DNA of 64,000 bases from Pseudomonas sp. 31-12 (GCF_003151075.1 NZ_CP029482.1:4278001-4342000), one strand, 5' to 3'. Positions 9,264 through 18,236 are shown, numbered from the stretch's first letter. The notes: a model not told the origin generated them from the letters alone. Numbers and translations: made by a program.

Positions 9264-9599
9264 TCACTTACGCGCCAACTTGTACCGCACGCACTCCTCA
9301 TAAAAACTCTGCCGGACATCCGCCGGCTTGAATCGCGACTTGCTGTCGTAGGTCTGCTCGGTGATGCCCATCGCCATCATGCGCATCCACGCCTTGTTGA
9401 ATTTGTACGCCTGAATCTTCTGCCGGGCGGCATACAGCGAGACCCCGGCCAGCTTCAGTTCCTGGGCCCTCGCTGCCGTTCCCGCTCCCCAGCTGCACAT
9501 ATACCGATCATTGGAGGCCAGCTCCTTTGCCTGGGCAGTGGCTGCAACGCTGGCCAGGGCAAACGAGATCATCGTGACAAATACACTTCGCAATTGCAT
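9264..9599 (-). CDS. Small secreted hypothetical protein
   Basis: 111 residues. Start taken at the ATG at 9599 (MQLRSVFVTMISFALASVAATAQA, a clear signal peptide); the frame continues upstream but those codons give no signal sequence start. The mature domain has KELASNDRYMCSWGAGTAARAQELKLAGV and ends FYEECVRYKLARK; two cysteines could form one disulfide. Probably periplasmic. I do not recognise a family with known function. Confidence 0.7.
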   Translation of the reverse strand: MQLRSVFVTMISFALASVAATAQAKELASNDRYMCSWGAGTAARAQELKLAGVSLYAARQKIQAYKFNKAWMRMMAMGITEQTYDSKSRFKPADVRQSFYEECVRYKLARK

Positions 9600-9982
9600 T
9601 CCGCCTAACCACCTGAAAATGAAGTGATTTTGGCGACAACTTTGAAGCTTCGGGGCCAGCAAAATGCCTCTTTTGCCAGTTAACGGTGGATCGCTTCACA
9701 CGGTTGCCTGGCTACCCAAACCCTGTGACGCCGACAAGCTGCTGGACTGCATCAAGCCCGCCCTCCTTGCGCGCCACTGAAAGCTCGCTGCAAAGTGGCT
9801 CGCCGCCACCCGCTAATACCTTGGTATACCTTTCGCCCACTGAAGTATGACTTTGCTGAACCGATGTAGAAGCGCGCTCGACAGAATCGGTCAATACCAT
9901 GCACTCACAGCGGACGACTGCCGGCCCGCCAACGTGAAGAACACCTTCAAGACTATTGACCACTTCTTTTCAGGAACAAATC
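9600..9982. other. Intergenic region, 383 bases, no gene seen
   Basis: Divergent region between the secreted-protein gene and the NDH-2-like gene. Short frames on both strands show no ribosome site or family motif. The only structure noticed is ATACCTTGGTATACC near 9816-9830, containing the palindrome GGTATACC, which may be a regulator site but could be chance. AGGA before 9983 is the ribosome site of the next gene. Confidence 0.45.
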
Positions 9983-11188
9983 ATGAAACAGCACATTCTG
10001 GTTATCGGCGCGGGGTTCGGTGGTGTATGGAGTGCGTTGAGCGCCGCGCGGCTGCTGGACATGCACGACCGTAACGACGTGGACATCACCTTGCTGGCGC
10101 CTCAGGCGGAATTGCGCATCCGTCCCCGCTTCTACGAACCCGACGTGCACAAGATGTTCGTCCCGCTGGACGCACTGTTCGACTCGGTCGGCGTACGTTT
10201 CGTCAAAGGCATGGCCGAGCGTATCGACGAGCAGACAAAGACCGTCAGCTACCGCGATGAAGCGGGTCGCGAGGGGGCCTTGAGCTACGACCGTCTGGTG
10301 CTGGCGGCCGGCAGCCAGTTGGCCCGTCCGAAAGCAGTGCCGGGCCTTGCCGAGCACGCCTTCGATGTGGACCAGATCGAAGCCGCCGTGCGTTTGGAAA
10401 ACCACATCAAATCCCTCAAGGACAAGCCGTACAACGCTGCCCGCAACACGGTGGTGGTCGCCGGTGGCGGCTTTACCGGGATCGAGACCGGCACCGAGAT
10501 GCCGGCACGCCTGCGGGCTGTGCTGGGCGATGACCAGGACGTACGCGTGATCATCGTCGACCGCGCGCCGCAGATCGGTGCGACGTTGGGTGACGGTATT
10601 CGTCCGTCGCTCATCGAGGCCTCCGAACACCTGGGCGTCGAATGGATCGTCAACGCGAGTGTTGCTGCGGTGGACGCCAACGGCGTTACCCTCGCCGATG
10701 GCCGCCACATCGAGGCGCAAACGGTGATCTGGACCGTCGGTTTCCGCGCCAGTCCGCTGACCGAACATCTGACCAGCGATCGCGATCCGCAAGGACGCCT
10801 GCACGTCGATGAAAACCTGAAAGTGTTGGGCCAGAAGCATGTCTATGCCGCCGGCGACGTCGCCTATGCCGCCACCGACGATCTTGGCAACTTCGCCGCC
10901 ATGTCGTGCCAGCATGCGATCGCCCTGGGCCGTCACGCCGGGAACAACGTTGCTGCGGATCTGCTGGGCGTCGCGCCAACCCCTTACCGTCAACCGAAAT
11001 ACGTGACCTGCCTCGACCTGGGTGCCTGGGGCGCGGTGTTCACCGAAGGCTGGGATCGCCAGCTCAAACTGGTCAAGGACGAAGCCAAGGAGCTCAAGAC
11101 GCAGATCAACACCCAGTGGATCTACCCGCCAGCCGCTGATCGGGCCATTGCTTTGGCAGCGGCTGACCCGATGATTCCGGTGGCCTGA
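9983..11188 (+). CDS. NAD(P)/FAD-dependent oxidoreductase, NDH-2-like
   Basis: 401 residues from the ATG at 9983, which is preceded by AGGA; the upstream nine codons lack support. FAD motif VIGAGFGGVWSAL at the N-terminus, second dinucleotide motif VVVAGGGFTGIETG in the middle, and the flavin signature VYAAGDVAYA near residue 290. This is the pattern of type II NADH dehydrogenases and related pyridine-nucleotide-disulfide oxidoreductases lacking a redox CxxC. Probably membrane-peripheral, moving electrons from NAD(P)H to quinone or another acceptor. Single-gene unit with its own terminator. Confidence 0.88.
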   Translation: MKQHILVIGAGFGGVWSALSAARLLDMHDRNDVDITLLAPQAELRIRPRFYEPDVHKMFVPLDALFDSVGVRFVKGMAERIDEQTKTVSYRDEAGREGALSYDRLVLAAGSQLARPKAVPGLAEHAFDVDQIEAAVRLENHIKSLKDKPYNAARNTVVVAGGGFTGIETGTEMPARLRAVLGDDQDVRVIIVDRAPQIGATLGDGIRPSLIEASEHLGVEWIVNASVAAVDANGVTLADGRHIEAQTVIWTVGFRASPLTEHLTSDRDPQGRLHVDENLKVLGQKHVYAAGDVAYAATDDLGNFAAMSCQHAIALGRHAGNNVAADLLGVAPTPYRQPKYVTCLDLGAWGAVFTEGWDRQLKLVKDEAKELKTQINTQWIYPPAADRAIALAAADPMIPVA

Positions 11189-11207
11189 AGACCTGGCCTG
11201 AACCTGG

Positions 11208-11241
11208 CGCCCGCGACAACATCGCGGGCGTCTTCGTTTTT
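11208..11241 (+). terminator. Rho-independent terminator
   Basis: Stem CGCCCGCGA (11208-11216) / TCGCGGGCG (11222-11230), loop CAACA, followed by TCTTCGTTTTT. Ends the dehydrogenase transcript. Confidence 0.88.
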
Positions 11242-11357
11242 GCACCGTAAAGCCTGCTGCCGGACATGAATCGGCCATACACGGGCAGTCATGGTTTAAG
11301 CTCCGTTTGAAGTGTTCTCCGGACAAAAACTTCATGCGCTTAAACCTGAAGGTTCGT

Positions 11358-12809
11358 ATGCCCTCCTTGCTACCATTCCCGAATCAATCGCGCCGCCGCC
11401 CGTGCCTGCGATCCCTGCTGTTGCTGAGCTTCATCGTTCCTGGCATGGCCAGTGCCGAGTCAAAGCCGGAACACATGGTCTATCTGCGCACGATTGACCC
11501 CACCATCGAGCAAGACATCCGCTACGCCAGCGCCCACAACTTCACCGGACACCCACTCGACGGTTACGCCGCTGCCGAATGCCTGCTGTCGCTGGACACC
11601 GCCCAGGCCCTCGCCCGGGTGCAACAGGCACTTCAAAAGCAAGGCTACGGTTTGAAGGTGTTCGACTGCTATCGACCCAGCCGTGCGGTGGCCGATATGG
11701 GCCGCTTCGCGACTGAGCCGGGAGACCCGCGCAAGGCCGAGTTCTATCCGCGCGTGGACAAGCAGGACTTCTGGCGACTGGGGTATGTGGCGCGGGTGTC
11801 GAATCACTCCAGAGGCTCAACCGTCGACCTGACGCTGACCGGCCCCAAGGCACCATCCGCCGACACCTGGACACCTTCGGCCGCACAAGTCGATTGCACC
11901 GCGCCGTATGCCCAACGCTGGCACGACGGCGCACTCGACATGGGCACCGGGTACGATTGCTTTGATGAGCGCGCGCATACCGCCAACCCGACCATCAATG
12001 CGACCGCAAAGGAAAACCGTCAGCGACTCAGCAGCGCCATGGAAAAAGAGGGATTTGCCGGGTACTCGAAAGAGTGGTGGCACTTCACGTTCGGTGGAGA
12101 GGGAGCGCCGAAGAACGTGATGGATTTTCCCATTACGCCGCTGAGTGCCAGCGAAGTGCTGGACACCAGCCGCCAACTGATTGTGGTCACCACAAAAAAC
12201 TGGGATGACATTCAGGGCAATGCCCAGCGTTATGAGCGGGTTGGGGGAAGCTTTCGAAAAGTCGGTGACGGGTTTGCGGTGGTGGTCGGTAAGAACGGAA
12301 TGGCCTGGGGCAAGGGTCTGGGCAACGTTGAGCCCGGTGAAGGACCGGTCAAACGTGAAGGAGACGGGAAAGCGCCTGCGGGGATATTCAAGCTTGGAAC
12401 GGCGTTCGGCTACGACACGACGGGCAATACAAAACTGCCTTATCTCGCGCTGACATCAACCACGGAATGCGTGGATGACAGCAAATCCGCACGTTACAAC
12501 GAACTGGTAGACGGCGCGGCGACAGCCAAGGACTGGAACAGCTCTGAGCGGATGCGCAAAGAGGATGGCTACCGCAAAGGCATCTTTATCGAGCACAACA
12601 CGCCGGCGTCACCCGGTGGCGGTTCGTGCATTTTCTTCCATATCTGGCGCGGTCCTGACTCACCTACGTTGGGGTGTACGGCGATGGGTCAGGGGGATAT
12701 TTCGCGGTTGTTCGAGTGGCTGGATCCTCGTGAGTCTCCGGTGTTGGTGCAGATGCCTGAAGGGCAGTATGAGCAATGGCGTGGACGCTGGAAGTTGCCG
12801 CAGCATTGA
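11358..12809 (+). CDS. Periplasmic D-Ala-D-Ala dipeptidase (VanX/M15) fused to an L,D-transpeptidase-like domain
   Basis: Two peptidoglycan domains in one secreted chain. I set the start at 11358 (MPSLLPFPNQ) because GAAGG lies 6 bases before it; in-frame starts at 11307 and 11334 would only lengthen the leader. Signal peptide with RRR and hydrophobic core ends near GMASA. Counting from the 11307 codon: VanX-type zinc motif SNHSRGSTVD (S165, H167, D174) and EWWHF (E256, H259); then about residues 285-495 with HIWRGPDSPTLGC (H445, C457), the His/Gly-Cys active-site pattern of YkuD-type L,D-transpeptidases. Expected to trim D-Ala-D-Ala and to cleave or cross-link stem peptides in the periplasm. 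The second domain is the less certain call. Confidence 0.85.
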   Translation: MPSLLPFPNQSRRRPCLRSLLLLSFIVPGMASAESKPEHMVYLRTIDPTIEQDIRYASAHNFTGHPLDGYAAAECLLSLDTAQALARVQQALQKQGYGLKVFDCYRPSRAVADMGRFATEPGDPRKAEFYPRVDKQDFWRLGYVARVSNHSRGSTVDLTLTGPKAPSADTWTPSAAQVDCTAPYAQRWHDGALDMGTGYDCFDERAHTANPTINATAKENRQRLSSAMEKEGFAGYSKEWWHFTFGGEGAPKNVMDFPITPLSASEVLDTSRQLIVVTTKNWDDIQGNAQRYERVGGSFRKVGDGFAVVVGKNGMAWGKGLGNVEPGEGPVKREGDGKAPAGIFKLGTAFGYDTTGNTKLPYLALTSTTECVDDSKSARYNELVDGAATAKDWNSSERMRKEDGYRKGIFIEHNTPASPGGGSCIFFHIWRGPDSPTLGCTAMGQGDISRLFEWLDPRESPVLVQMPEGQYEQWRGRWKLPQH

Positions 12810-12879
12810 TAGAACAGGTGAATCGAGTGCTGAGTAACCACGTCCCAGTCGAGTAAGCGCGGAGCCCCTGCAGCTGCCG

Positions 12880-13010
12880 TTGTGGCGAGGGGGCTTGCCC
12901 CCGTTGGGCTGCGAAGCGGCCCCCTATATTCCTTCAGGCGCACGCAGCTTGAAGGATTGACGACTGCTGCGTAGCCGAACGCAGCCTCGCAAGCTCGGCA
13001 GCTGCAGGTT
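12880..13010. repeat. REP pair (GTGGCGAGG core)
   Basis: TGTGGCGAGGGGGCTTGCCC begins at 12881 and inverted partner sequences (GCTGCGTAGCCGAACGCAGCCTCGC..) run to about 13007. It is the second REP type of this chromosome, here between convergent genes, with a diverged right half. Confidence 0.7.
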
Positions 13011-13033
13011 AAGAGCGTTCGGGATTACATGAC

Positions 13034-13756
13034 TTATGCCACACCACGCTTGGCCTGCTGCTCCAGATGCACTTGCAGCTGCGGATCAATCTTCAGTGCA
13101 GCCGCCAGCTCATCCAGATAGTTGCGCTCGGCATCCTGCTGATCGTCCACCAGCATCACACTGGCCAGGTACATCTCTGACGCCATGCCAGGATCCGTTG
13201 CCGACTGCGCCACATCGGCAGCATCCAGCGGCCGGGCCACTTCGTCATCCAGCCATTGCTGCAGCTGCGGGTCGTCGGTGTGGCGGCCAATTTCGGTGCT
13301 GATCATCTGCTTCTCGGATTCATCGATCCGGCCATCAGCCTTGGCCGCCGCAATCAACGCGCGCAGGATCGCATGGCTGTGATCCTCGACTTCCGGGCCG
13401 GACAACAAGTCGACCGTGCGCGGTGCCTGTTGCGGCGCAGCCGCCTGACTGCGTTGCCACGCCTGATACGCCTGAAATGCCATCATTCCGAGGGAAGCCA
13501 GGGCCGCATAGTTGGTGCCGCCACCCGAGCGGGTCCGGGTCGCGCCGCCCATGGGCGAAGCGCCTCCCAGCAGGCCACCGAGCAATCCACCCAGTCCGCC
13601 GCCACCCATGGCTGAACCGCCGCCACCGCCCAACAGGCCGCCCAGCAACCCGCCAAGCCCGCCGCCGATGCCGTCCTGAGCGGATGCGCCACCCTGTTGC
13701 GCCCCGGAGCCCTGGCCGGCCCGCAGGAGTTGTTCGAGCAAATCGCTGGTGTTCAT
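13034..13756 (-). CDS. DUF533 (YebE/TerB-like) protein
   Basis: 240 residues. Start chosen at 13756 (MNTSDLLEQLL) with GAGGA upstream; the frame extends 14 codons earlier from a TTG. Residues about 15-100 are a very Gly-rich low-complexity stretch (repeated GGLGGLLGG) able to form a hydrophobic, perhaps membrane-inserting segment. The C-terminal half (LRALIAAAKADGRIDESEKQMI) is the TerB-like helical domain of DUF533 inner-membrane proteins. Molecular role unknown. Confidence 0.85.
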   Translation of the reverse strand: MNTSDLLEQLLRAGQGSGAQQGGASAQDGIGGGLGGLLGGLLGGGGGSAMGGGGLGGLLGGLLGGASPMGGATRTRSGGGTNYAALASLGMMAFQAYQAWQRSQAAAPQQAPRTVDLLSGPEVEDHSHAILRALIAAAKADGRIDESEKQMISTEIGRHTDDPQLQQWLDDEVARPLDAADVAQSATDPGMASEMYLASVMLVDDQQDAERNYLDELAAALKIDPQLQVHLEQQAKRGVA

Positions 13757-14153
13757 GACGACGTCCTCATCGATGGGAGTGACCCGGTCAGGCAACAATA
13801 GTCCTCGCCGGCAAATGCGCCATTACCGTTTGGCCTGTGGCGAGGGAGCTTGCTCCCGCTTGAGTGCGTAGCACTCACAAAAACCGGCATTGCTGCCACA
13901 TTTTTTTGGGGCCGCTACGCAGCCCAGCGGGAGCAAGCTCCCTCGCCACAAAAACGGGTGAGCCTGTATGCCGGTGTTCAGTGAACAGCACTGCAGATTA
14001 ATCCGAAGTATTTCTTGCCGGCCCAGCTAAGATTCACTGACGGTGAACCTTATTCCCGGATTTCCGGTCGATACCTGCAACCGAACCGGTTTGCCGCCGC
14101 CCTTGATAACGAGGGTGATGACTGGCTTGCTTCACTTTCTGGAGAACGCCCCC
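13757..14153. other. Intergenic region with a REP pair
   Basis: Divergent region between the DUF533 gene and pcs. Its main content is the REP pair at about 13835-13950; the remaining ~200 bases before pcs include a short leader frame open from 14043 that I treat as upstream, not coding, sequence. Confidence 0.5.
13835..13950. repeat. REPIN (GTGGCGAGGGAGCTTGCTCCC core)
   Basis: Left element CTGTGGCGAGGGAGCTTGCT and right element its inverted copy ending CTCCCTCGCCACA at 13950, with ~50 bases between. Same type as the copies at 46.06, 56.7 and 57.94 kb. Confidence 0.85.
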
Positions 14154-14876
14154 GTGATATCCACCCTACACATCGCCAGGCTCAAAGCATGGGGCGCCCA
14201 TGGTTTTACCGCCACCGGCGTGGTCACTGCCTTCCTCGCCACCCTCGCCCTGCTGGAGAACCAGGCCACCAACTGCCTGCTGTGGCTGGGCGTGGCCCTG
14301 ATCGTCGACGGGCTGGACGGTGCCCTGGCGCGCAAGGTCAATGTGCAGTCGGTGCTGCCGAGCTTTGACGGGTCGATCCTCGATCTGGTGATCGACTACC
14401 TGACGTATGTGTTCATCCCCGCACTGTTCATCTATCGCTACATCCCGTTGCCGGACTACACGCTGCTGCTGACCGTGTCGCTGATTCTGGTGTCGTCGCT
14501 GTTTTGCTTCTGCAACGTCAACATGAAAAGCAAGGACAACTACTTCCAGGGCTTCCCCGCCGCGTGGAACGTCGTGGCCCTGTGCCTTTACATCATCGCC
14601 CCGTCGCCGTGGATTACCTTCCTGACCGTCATCGGCCTCGCCTTGCTGACCGTAACGCGGATGAAATTCCTGCACCCGTTCCGCGTGCGCAAATTCATGC
14701 CGATCAACATCGCCGTGACCGCCATCTGGTTGCTGTGCAGCTTGTCGCTGGTGGTGAACCATCCGGTGGTCAACCCGATGGTGATGGGGCTTTGGCTGCT
14801 GATGTCGGCTTACTTTCTCGGCATCTGCATCTGGCGCACCGCCATGGAGTGGTTTGACGGATCGCGTCACAAGTAA
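14154..14876 (+). CDS. pcs: Phosphatidylcholine synthase
   Basis: 240 residues from the GTG at 14154, preferred because TGGAG lies upstream and because this length fits Pcs; an open frame from 14043 would add 37 codons with no ribosome site. Multi-pass membrane protein with the CDP-alcohol phosphotransferase motif DGLDGALAR followed by GSILDLVID, the D-G-x2-D-G-x2-A-R ... G-x3-D-x3-D catalytic signature. Pcs condenses CDP-diacylglycerol with choline to give phosphatidylcholine directly in the inner membrane. No other choline gene sits beside it. Confidence 0.88.
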   Translation: MISTLHIARLKAWGAHGFTATGVVTAFLATLALLENQATNCLLWLGVALIVDGLDGALARKVNVQSVLPSFDGSILDLVIDYLTYVFIPALFIYRYIPLPDYTLLLTVSLILVSSLFCFCNVNMKSKDNYFQGFPAAWNVVALCLYIIAPSPWITFLTVIGLALLTVTRMKFLHPFRVRKFMPINIAVTAIWLLCSLSLVVNHPVVNPMVMGLWLLMSAYFLGICIWRTAMEWFDGSRHK

Positions 14877-14882
14877 CCCGGC

Positions 14883-15269
14883 ATGGCCATCCACATCGTA
14901 AGACTTGGCTCACCCCGTTCGCCTGATGAAGGTCTGCGGATCGGCACGGTACGCCGCCCGCCTCGCGGGGTACCGAAAGCCGAGTTTGCCAGTCGGGATT
15001 TTTATGATGTGTGGCAGCCGTCGTTGTCGCCCAGCGCCGAGTTGGTGGCCGAAGCCAAAGCGGCCGAGGATGAGAAAGCCTGGAAGGCCTTTCGGCGCAA
15101 GTTCAAGGCCGAAATGAGCCACCCGGCGCCCAGCCAATTGCTGGATCTGCTGGCTGCCCTCTCCCATCAAACCTCACTGGCGGTCGGGTGTTATTGCGAG
15201 GAAGAGGCGCATTGCCACCGTTCCGTATTGCGCGAGCTGCTTGAAGCGCGCGGCGCCCGGATTACATGA
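14883..15269 (+). CDS. DUF488 family protein
   Basis: 128 residues, six bases after pcs on the same strand. IRIGTVRRPPRGVP near the N-terminus and LAVGCYCEEEAHCHRSVLRELL near the C-terminus are the hallmark of DUF488 (YeaO-like) proteins. The conserved cysteines and histidines suggest a thiol or metal site, but no biochemical function is established for the family. The adjacency to pcs suggests co-transcription, not a shared pathway. Confidence 0.88.
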   Translation: MAIHIVRLGSPRSPDEGLRIGTVRRPPRGVPKAEFASRDFYDVWQPSLSPSAELVAEAKAAEDEKAWKAFRRKFKAEMSHPAPSQLLDLLAALSHQTSLAVGCYCEEEAHCHRSVLRELLEARGARIT

Positions 15270-15275
15270 TCATTC

Positions 15276-15369
15276 CCTGTAGGAGCGAGCCTGCTCGCGA
15301 TGACTGCTTTCCAGCCGATGTAGGTGTCGACTGACACTCAGCCATCGCGAGCAGGCTCGCTCCCACAGG
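15276..15369. repeat. REPIN (GGAGCGAGCCTGCTCGCGA core)
   Basis: Inverted pair: left TAGGAGCGAGCCTGCTCGCG, right its complement ending CTCGCTCCCACAGG, about 45 bases between. It lies between DUF488 and the acetyltransferase gene. Confidence 0.88.
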
Positions 15370-15402
15370 GGGAGTGGTGTTTTCAAAGGACTGAGGTAGC
15401 AC

Positions 15403-15870
15403 ATGAAACCGCAAATACGACCCGCCACCCCAGCAGACGCGGCTGCCATCAGCCAGGTCATCATCCGGTCGCTACGCCAGTCCAACGCCCAGGACTACTC
15501 CCCCGACATCATCGCGCAGGTGGAAAAGAGCTTTTCCATCGAATCCGTTCGCGCGTTGTTGAGCCAACGACAGGTCTTCGTCGCAACGATCGAAAATCGT
15601 GTCGTGGCCACGGCCAGCCTTGATCGCGATGTGGTGCGCAGCGTATTTGTCGACCCCACCCATCAAGGACGCGGCCTCGGAAGGCAATTGATGGCAACCA
15701 TAGAGTCCATCGCCACCGAAGCGAAAATCGAGGTCTTGCGCGTCCCCTCCTCCATCACCGCAGAAGCCTTTTACTTCAAGCTGGGCTTTCGCAAGGTCCG
15801 CGATGAATTCCACGGTGCCGAGCGCACCCTAATAATGGAAAGGCGCCTCCCCGCCCTGCGACCGTCATAA
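15403..15870 (+). CDS. GNAT-family N-acetyltransferase
   Basis: 155 residues, GAGG upstream of the ATG. GNAT fold: IRPATPADAAAISQVI at the start, VRSVFVDPTHQGRGLGRQLM (acetyl-CoA pyrophosphate-binding Q/R-x2-G-x-G/A motif, QGRGLG) and a C-terminal FYFKLGFRKV. Closest in style to small acyltransferases such as YafP/ElaA-type enzymes acting on free metabolites. Substrate unknown; stands alone between repeats. Confidence 0.88.
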   Translation: MKPQIRPATPADAAAISQVIIRSLRQSNAQDYSPDIIAQVEKSFSIESVRALLSQRQVFVATIENRVVATASLDRDVVRSVFVDPTHQGRGLGRQLMATIESIATEAKIEVLRVPSSITAEAFYFKLGFRKVRDEFHGAERTLIMERRLPALRPS

Positions 15871-15970
15871 ACCCCAACCTGCGCCGCGCTGACGGACGGG
15901 ATCTCGATCATGGTCAATACTCAAGGATTGAATGACTGCTGTCTCTTCGTTCATCCACGGGAGGTTCGCC

Positions 15971-16897
15971 ATGTCTGGTCAATCACGCTTCATGCTGGTC
16001 GCCTCGCCACTGATGGAACACAGCCCCGCCTTCGACAGGGCCGCGGCGCTGGCCAAGGCCGAAGACGCGGCGTTACACATCGTGGCTTTCGATTACCTGG
16101 AAGGTTTGGCCACGGCGAGCCTGGTCAACGAAAAGGCCTTGGAACAGATTCGCCTGGGCTACGTCGATCGACACCGCCAATGGCTCGAAGAGCAGGCCCG
16201 CCCCTTGCGCAAGATCGGGGTCCACGTCACCACCGAGGTGGCATGGGTCGAAAAGCCGCTGGAAGAAATCCTGATTCACCTCAAAGAGCAGCCGATGGAT
16301 GTGCTGATCAAGGCACTGGAGCACGAATCGCTGCTGTCGCGGCTGATGTTCACTCCGCTCGATGTGCATTTGCTGCGTGAATGCCCGGTGCCGCTGCATT
16401 TCGTCAGCCATGCCGTTCACGCCCTGCCACGCCGGATCGTCGCGGCGGTCGATCCTTTCCATCGCGATGATCACTACAAAACCTTCAATGACCGGATCCT
16501 TCACGAAGCGGCGAAACTGGCGAGTGCCTGCAACGCCGAGCTGGACGTGGTGTACGCCTATGACTTGTCATCCATCAGCGCCGACGAATTCGGCTTCGAC
16601 AACGGTTCGGCATTTTTCAATTCGGGCAAGGCCAAGACCCTGTTCGACTACCAGGAAGACGCCTTCAACGAATTGGCCGAGCGCAACGGCATCGCGCCCG
16701 AGCAGCGGCACATGATCATGGGCAATCCGGCCAAGGTATTGACCCGTTATGCCGATGCCTATGACGTTGATGTGATTGTCATGGGCCGGGTCGGCCATCG
16801 CGGCTTGGGTCGGTTGATCGGCAGCACGGTGGAGCACCTGCTGTACAAGATGCCGTGCAGCGTGTGGGTGGTGTATACCGAGCGGGTGGATGAGTGA
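15971..16897 (+). CDS. Tandem universal stress protein (UspE-like)
   Basis: 308 residues from the ATG at 15971, preceded by GGGAGG; the frame opens 13 codons earlier. Two UspA domains: the first from FMLVASPLMEHSPAFDRAAAL, the second from RRIVAAVDPFH to the end with the ATP-binding type motif VIVMGRVGHRGLGRLIGSTVEHLLYKM. Cytoplasmic stress protein. Tandem USPs of this length resemble UspE and are typically induced by starvation or low oxygen; no operator was identified here. Confidence 0.92.
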   Translation: MSGQSRFMLVASPLMEHSPAFDRAAALAKAEDAALHIVAFDYLEGLATASLVNEKALEQIRLGYVDRHRQWLEEQARPLRKIGVHVTTEVAWVEKPLEEILIHLKEQPMDVLIKALEHESLLSRLMFTPLDVHLLRECPVPLHFVSHAVHALPRRIVAAVDPFHRDDHYKTFNDRILHEAAKLASACNAELDVVYAYDLSSISADEFGFDNGSAFFNSGKAKTLFDYQEDAFNELAERNGIAPEQRHMIMGNPAKVLTRYADAYDVDVIVMGRVGHRGLGRLIGSTVEHLLYKMPCSVWVVYTERVDE

Positions 16898-16920
16898 GCC
16901 CTTGAACACACCACATATCC

Positions 16921-17012
16921 CTGTGGGAGCTAGCCCGCTAGCGATGGCGGAGTGCCAGGCAACATCATTGTCGATTGACACTCCGCCATCGCTAGCAGGC
17001 TAGCTCCCACAG
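16921..17012. repeat. REPIN variant with GCTAGC core
   Basis: CTGTGGGAGCTAGCCCGCTA then an inverted partner ending GCTAGCTCCCACAG. Both arms carry TAGC where most copies carry GAGC/CTCG, so pairing is kept. Only one other copy of this variant is in the window (29184-29290). Confidence 0.88.
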
Positions 17013-17032
17013 AGGTTGTGTGTGCTGCCGGG

Positions 17033-17845
17033 TCAGCGCCGGGTGATCACCACTTCGAGGTATTCACTCGGCACCACCAGCGATTTCTCTCCCGCCCTGT
17101 TCATCTTGTTGATCAGTCCGCTCAGGTCGCTTTCCAACGCCTGGCCACTCTCGGGAGGCAGCGCCGCGAAGGCTTTGTGGACCGGGCCGTACCAGGTGCG
17201 GAAAGTGTCGATGAAGTGCGCCGCCGAGCGATAGCGGAAGTTGAAAGTACGGCGCGTCACCTGGACCTGGAAGTCGCGCTCATCGAAGTGCGTGTGCAAC
17301 CAGGCTTCGGTTCCCCAGTTTGAAGGCGGTTGCGCGCCTGCTGGTGGCGGCAGATGCCGACCCAGGGTCTTGAACATCTGGCCGACGAAGCCTTCCGGCG
17401 TCCAGTTGGCCAAACCGATACGGCCGCCGGGGCGACACACTCTGGCCAGTTCCGAAGCCGCTTTGGCCTGGTCCGGCGTAAACATCACACCGAAGGTCGA
17501 GAGCACGGCATCGAAGCTGGCGTCTTCGAACGGCAGCGCCTCGGCGTCGGCGACCTGAAAGGTCACCTCCAGGCGTTCGGCCCGGGCCCGGTCTTCGCCG
17601 CGCTCCAGCAGCGCCGCCACGTAGTCGGTCGAGGTGACGTTGCAGCCCCGGCGTGCAGCAGCGAGCGTCGCATTGCCGTTACCGGCGGCCACGTCCAGCA
17701 CACGCTCGTCGCAGAGCAAGTCACAGGCTTCGGCCAGTTGCTCGCCGACAATCTGCAAGGTGGTGCCGATCACGGCGTAGTCGCCGCTGGCCCAGGAGGC
17801 CATCTGGCGGTTTTTCAGGGCAGTGAGATCAAGGGGGGTACTCAT
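17033..17845 (-). CDS. Class I SAM-dependent methyltransferase
   Basis: 270 residues, GGAG 9 bases before the start. Methyltransferase 11/25-type core: SAM-binding VLDVAAGNGNATLAAARRG (motif I), acidic end of beta-2 TSTDYV, VADAEALPFEDASFDAVLSTFG (motif II/III). The C-terminal part with RYRSAAHFIDTFRTWYGP may give substrate specificity. Followed after 37 bases by nothing and preceded by a DUF4242 gene on the same strand, probably one transcript. Substrate unknown. Confidence 0.88.
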   Translation of the reverse strand: MSTPLDLTALKNRQMASWASGDYAVIGTTLQIVGEQLAEACDLLCDERVLDVAAGNGNATLAAARRGCNVTSTDYVAALLERGEDRARAERLEVTFQVADAEALPFEDASFDAVLSTFGVMFTPDQAKAASELARVCRPGGRIGLANWTPEGFVGQMFKTLGRHLPPPAGAQPPSNWGTEAWLHTHFDERDFQVQVTRRTFNFRYRSAAHFIDTFRTWYGPVHKAFAALPPESGQALESDLSGLINKMNRAGEKSLVVPSEYLEVVITRR

Positions 17846-17882
17846 TAATTCTGCTCCGTAAGGATTGGAACGCTGTCCCGGC

Positions 17883-18152
17883 TTATTCCGCCGTGGTCGG
17901 ATCGATAATGTTGGTGACCTGGGAAATTCGGTTGGCCGGGAATCCGCTCTGCCTGGCGTGCTCCTGGATCAGCGCTTCGCTCGGCGAGATGTACACGCAG
18001 TACAACTTGTCGCCCGTGACATAACTCTGAAGCCACTGCACCTCTGGCAAATCGCGCAACGCCCGGCAGGACTTTTGCGAAGCCGCTTTCAAATCCCTTT
18101 CTGACAGTGTTCCAGCACCTGGAATCTCGCGTTCTATGACGAACTTCGGCAT
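17883..18152 (-). CDS. DUF4242 domain protein
   Basis: 89 residues, GAGAGG before the start. Begins MPKFVIEREIPGAG and contains VQWLQSYVTGDKLYCVYISPSEALIQEHARQSGFP, the DUF4242 ferredoxin-like pattern. Such small proteins are often encoded next to AraC regulators or methyltransferases; a nickel- or small-molecule-binding role has been suggested for the family but is not certain. It is 37 bases upstream of the methyltransferase gene and divergent from an AraC regulator. Confidence 0.85.
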   Translation of the reverse strand: MPKFVIEREIPGAGTLSERDLKAASQKSCRALRDLPEVQWLQSYVTGDKLYCVYISPSEALIQEHARQSGFPANRISQVTNIIDPTTAE

Positions 18153-18236
18153 GGCAACCTCTCATTCTTGTTATTGATGACAGGGTCGGCAGTGGCCCTG
18201 TAGGCGAACTATCGCTCCGGCGCGGGCCGGCGTCCT

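Noticed and set aside
9816..9830. ATACCTTGGTATACC as an operator
   Set aside because: Contains only short palindromes, no second copy nearby and no clear regulator; may be chance, so it is only mentioned in the intergenic entry.
9953..11335. 460-codon open frame on the minus strand
   Set aside because: It is the antisense shadow of the NDH-2-like gene on the plus strand; no ribosome site, no family motif, and the plus-strand protein has clear FAD motifs.
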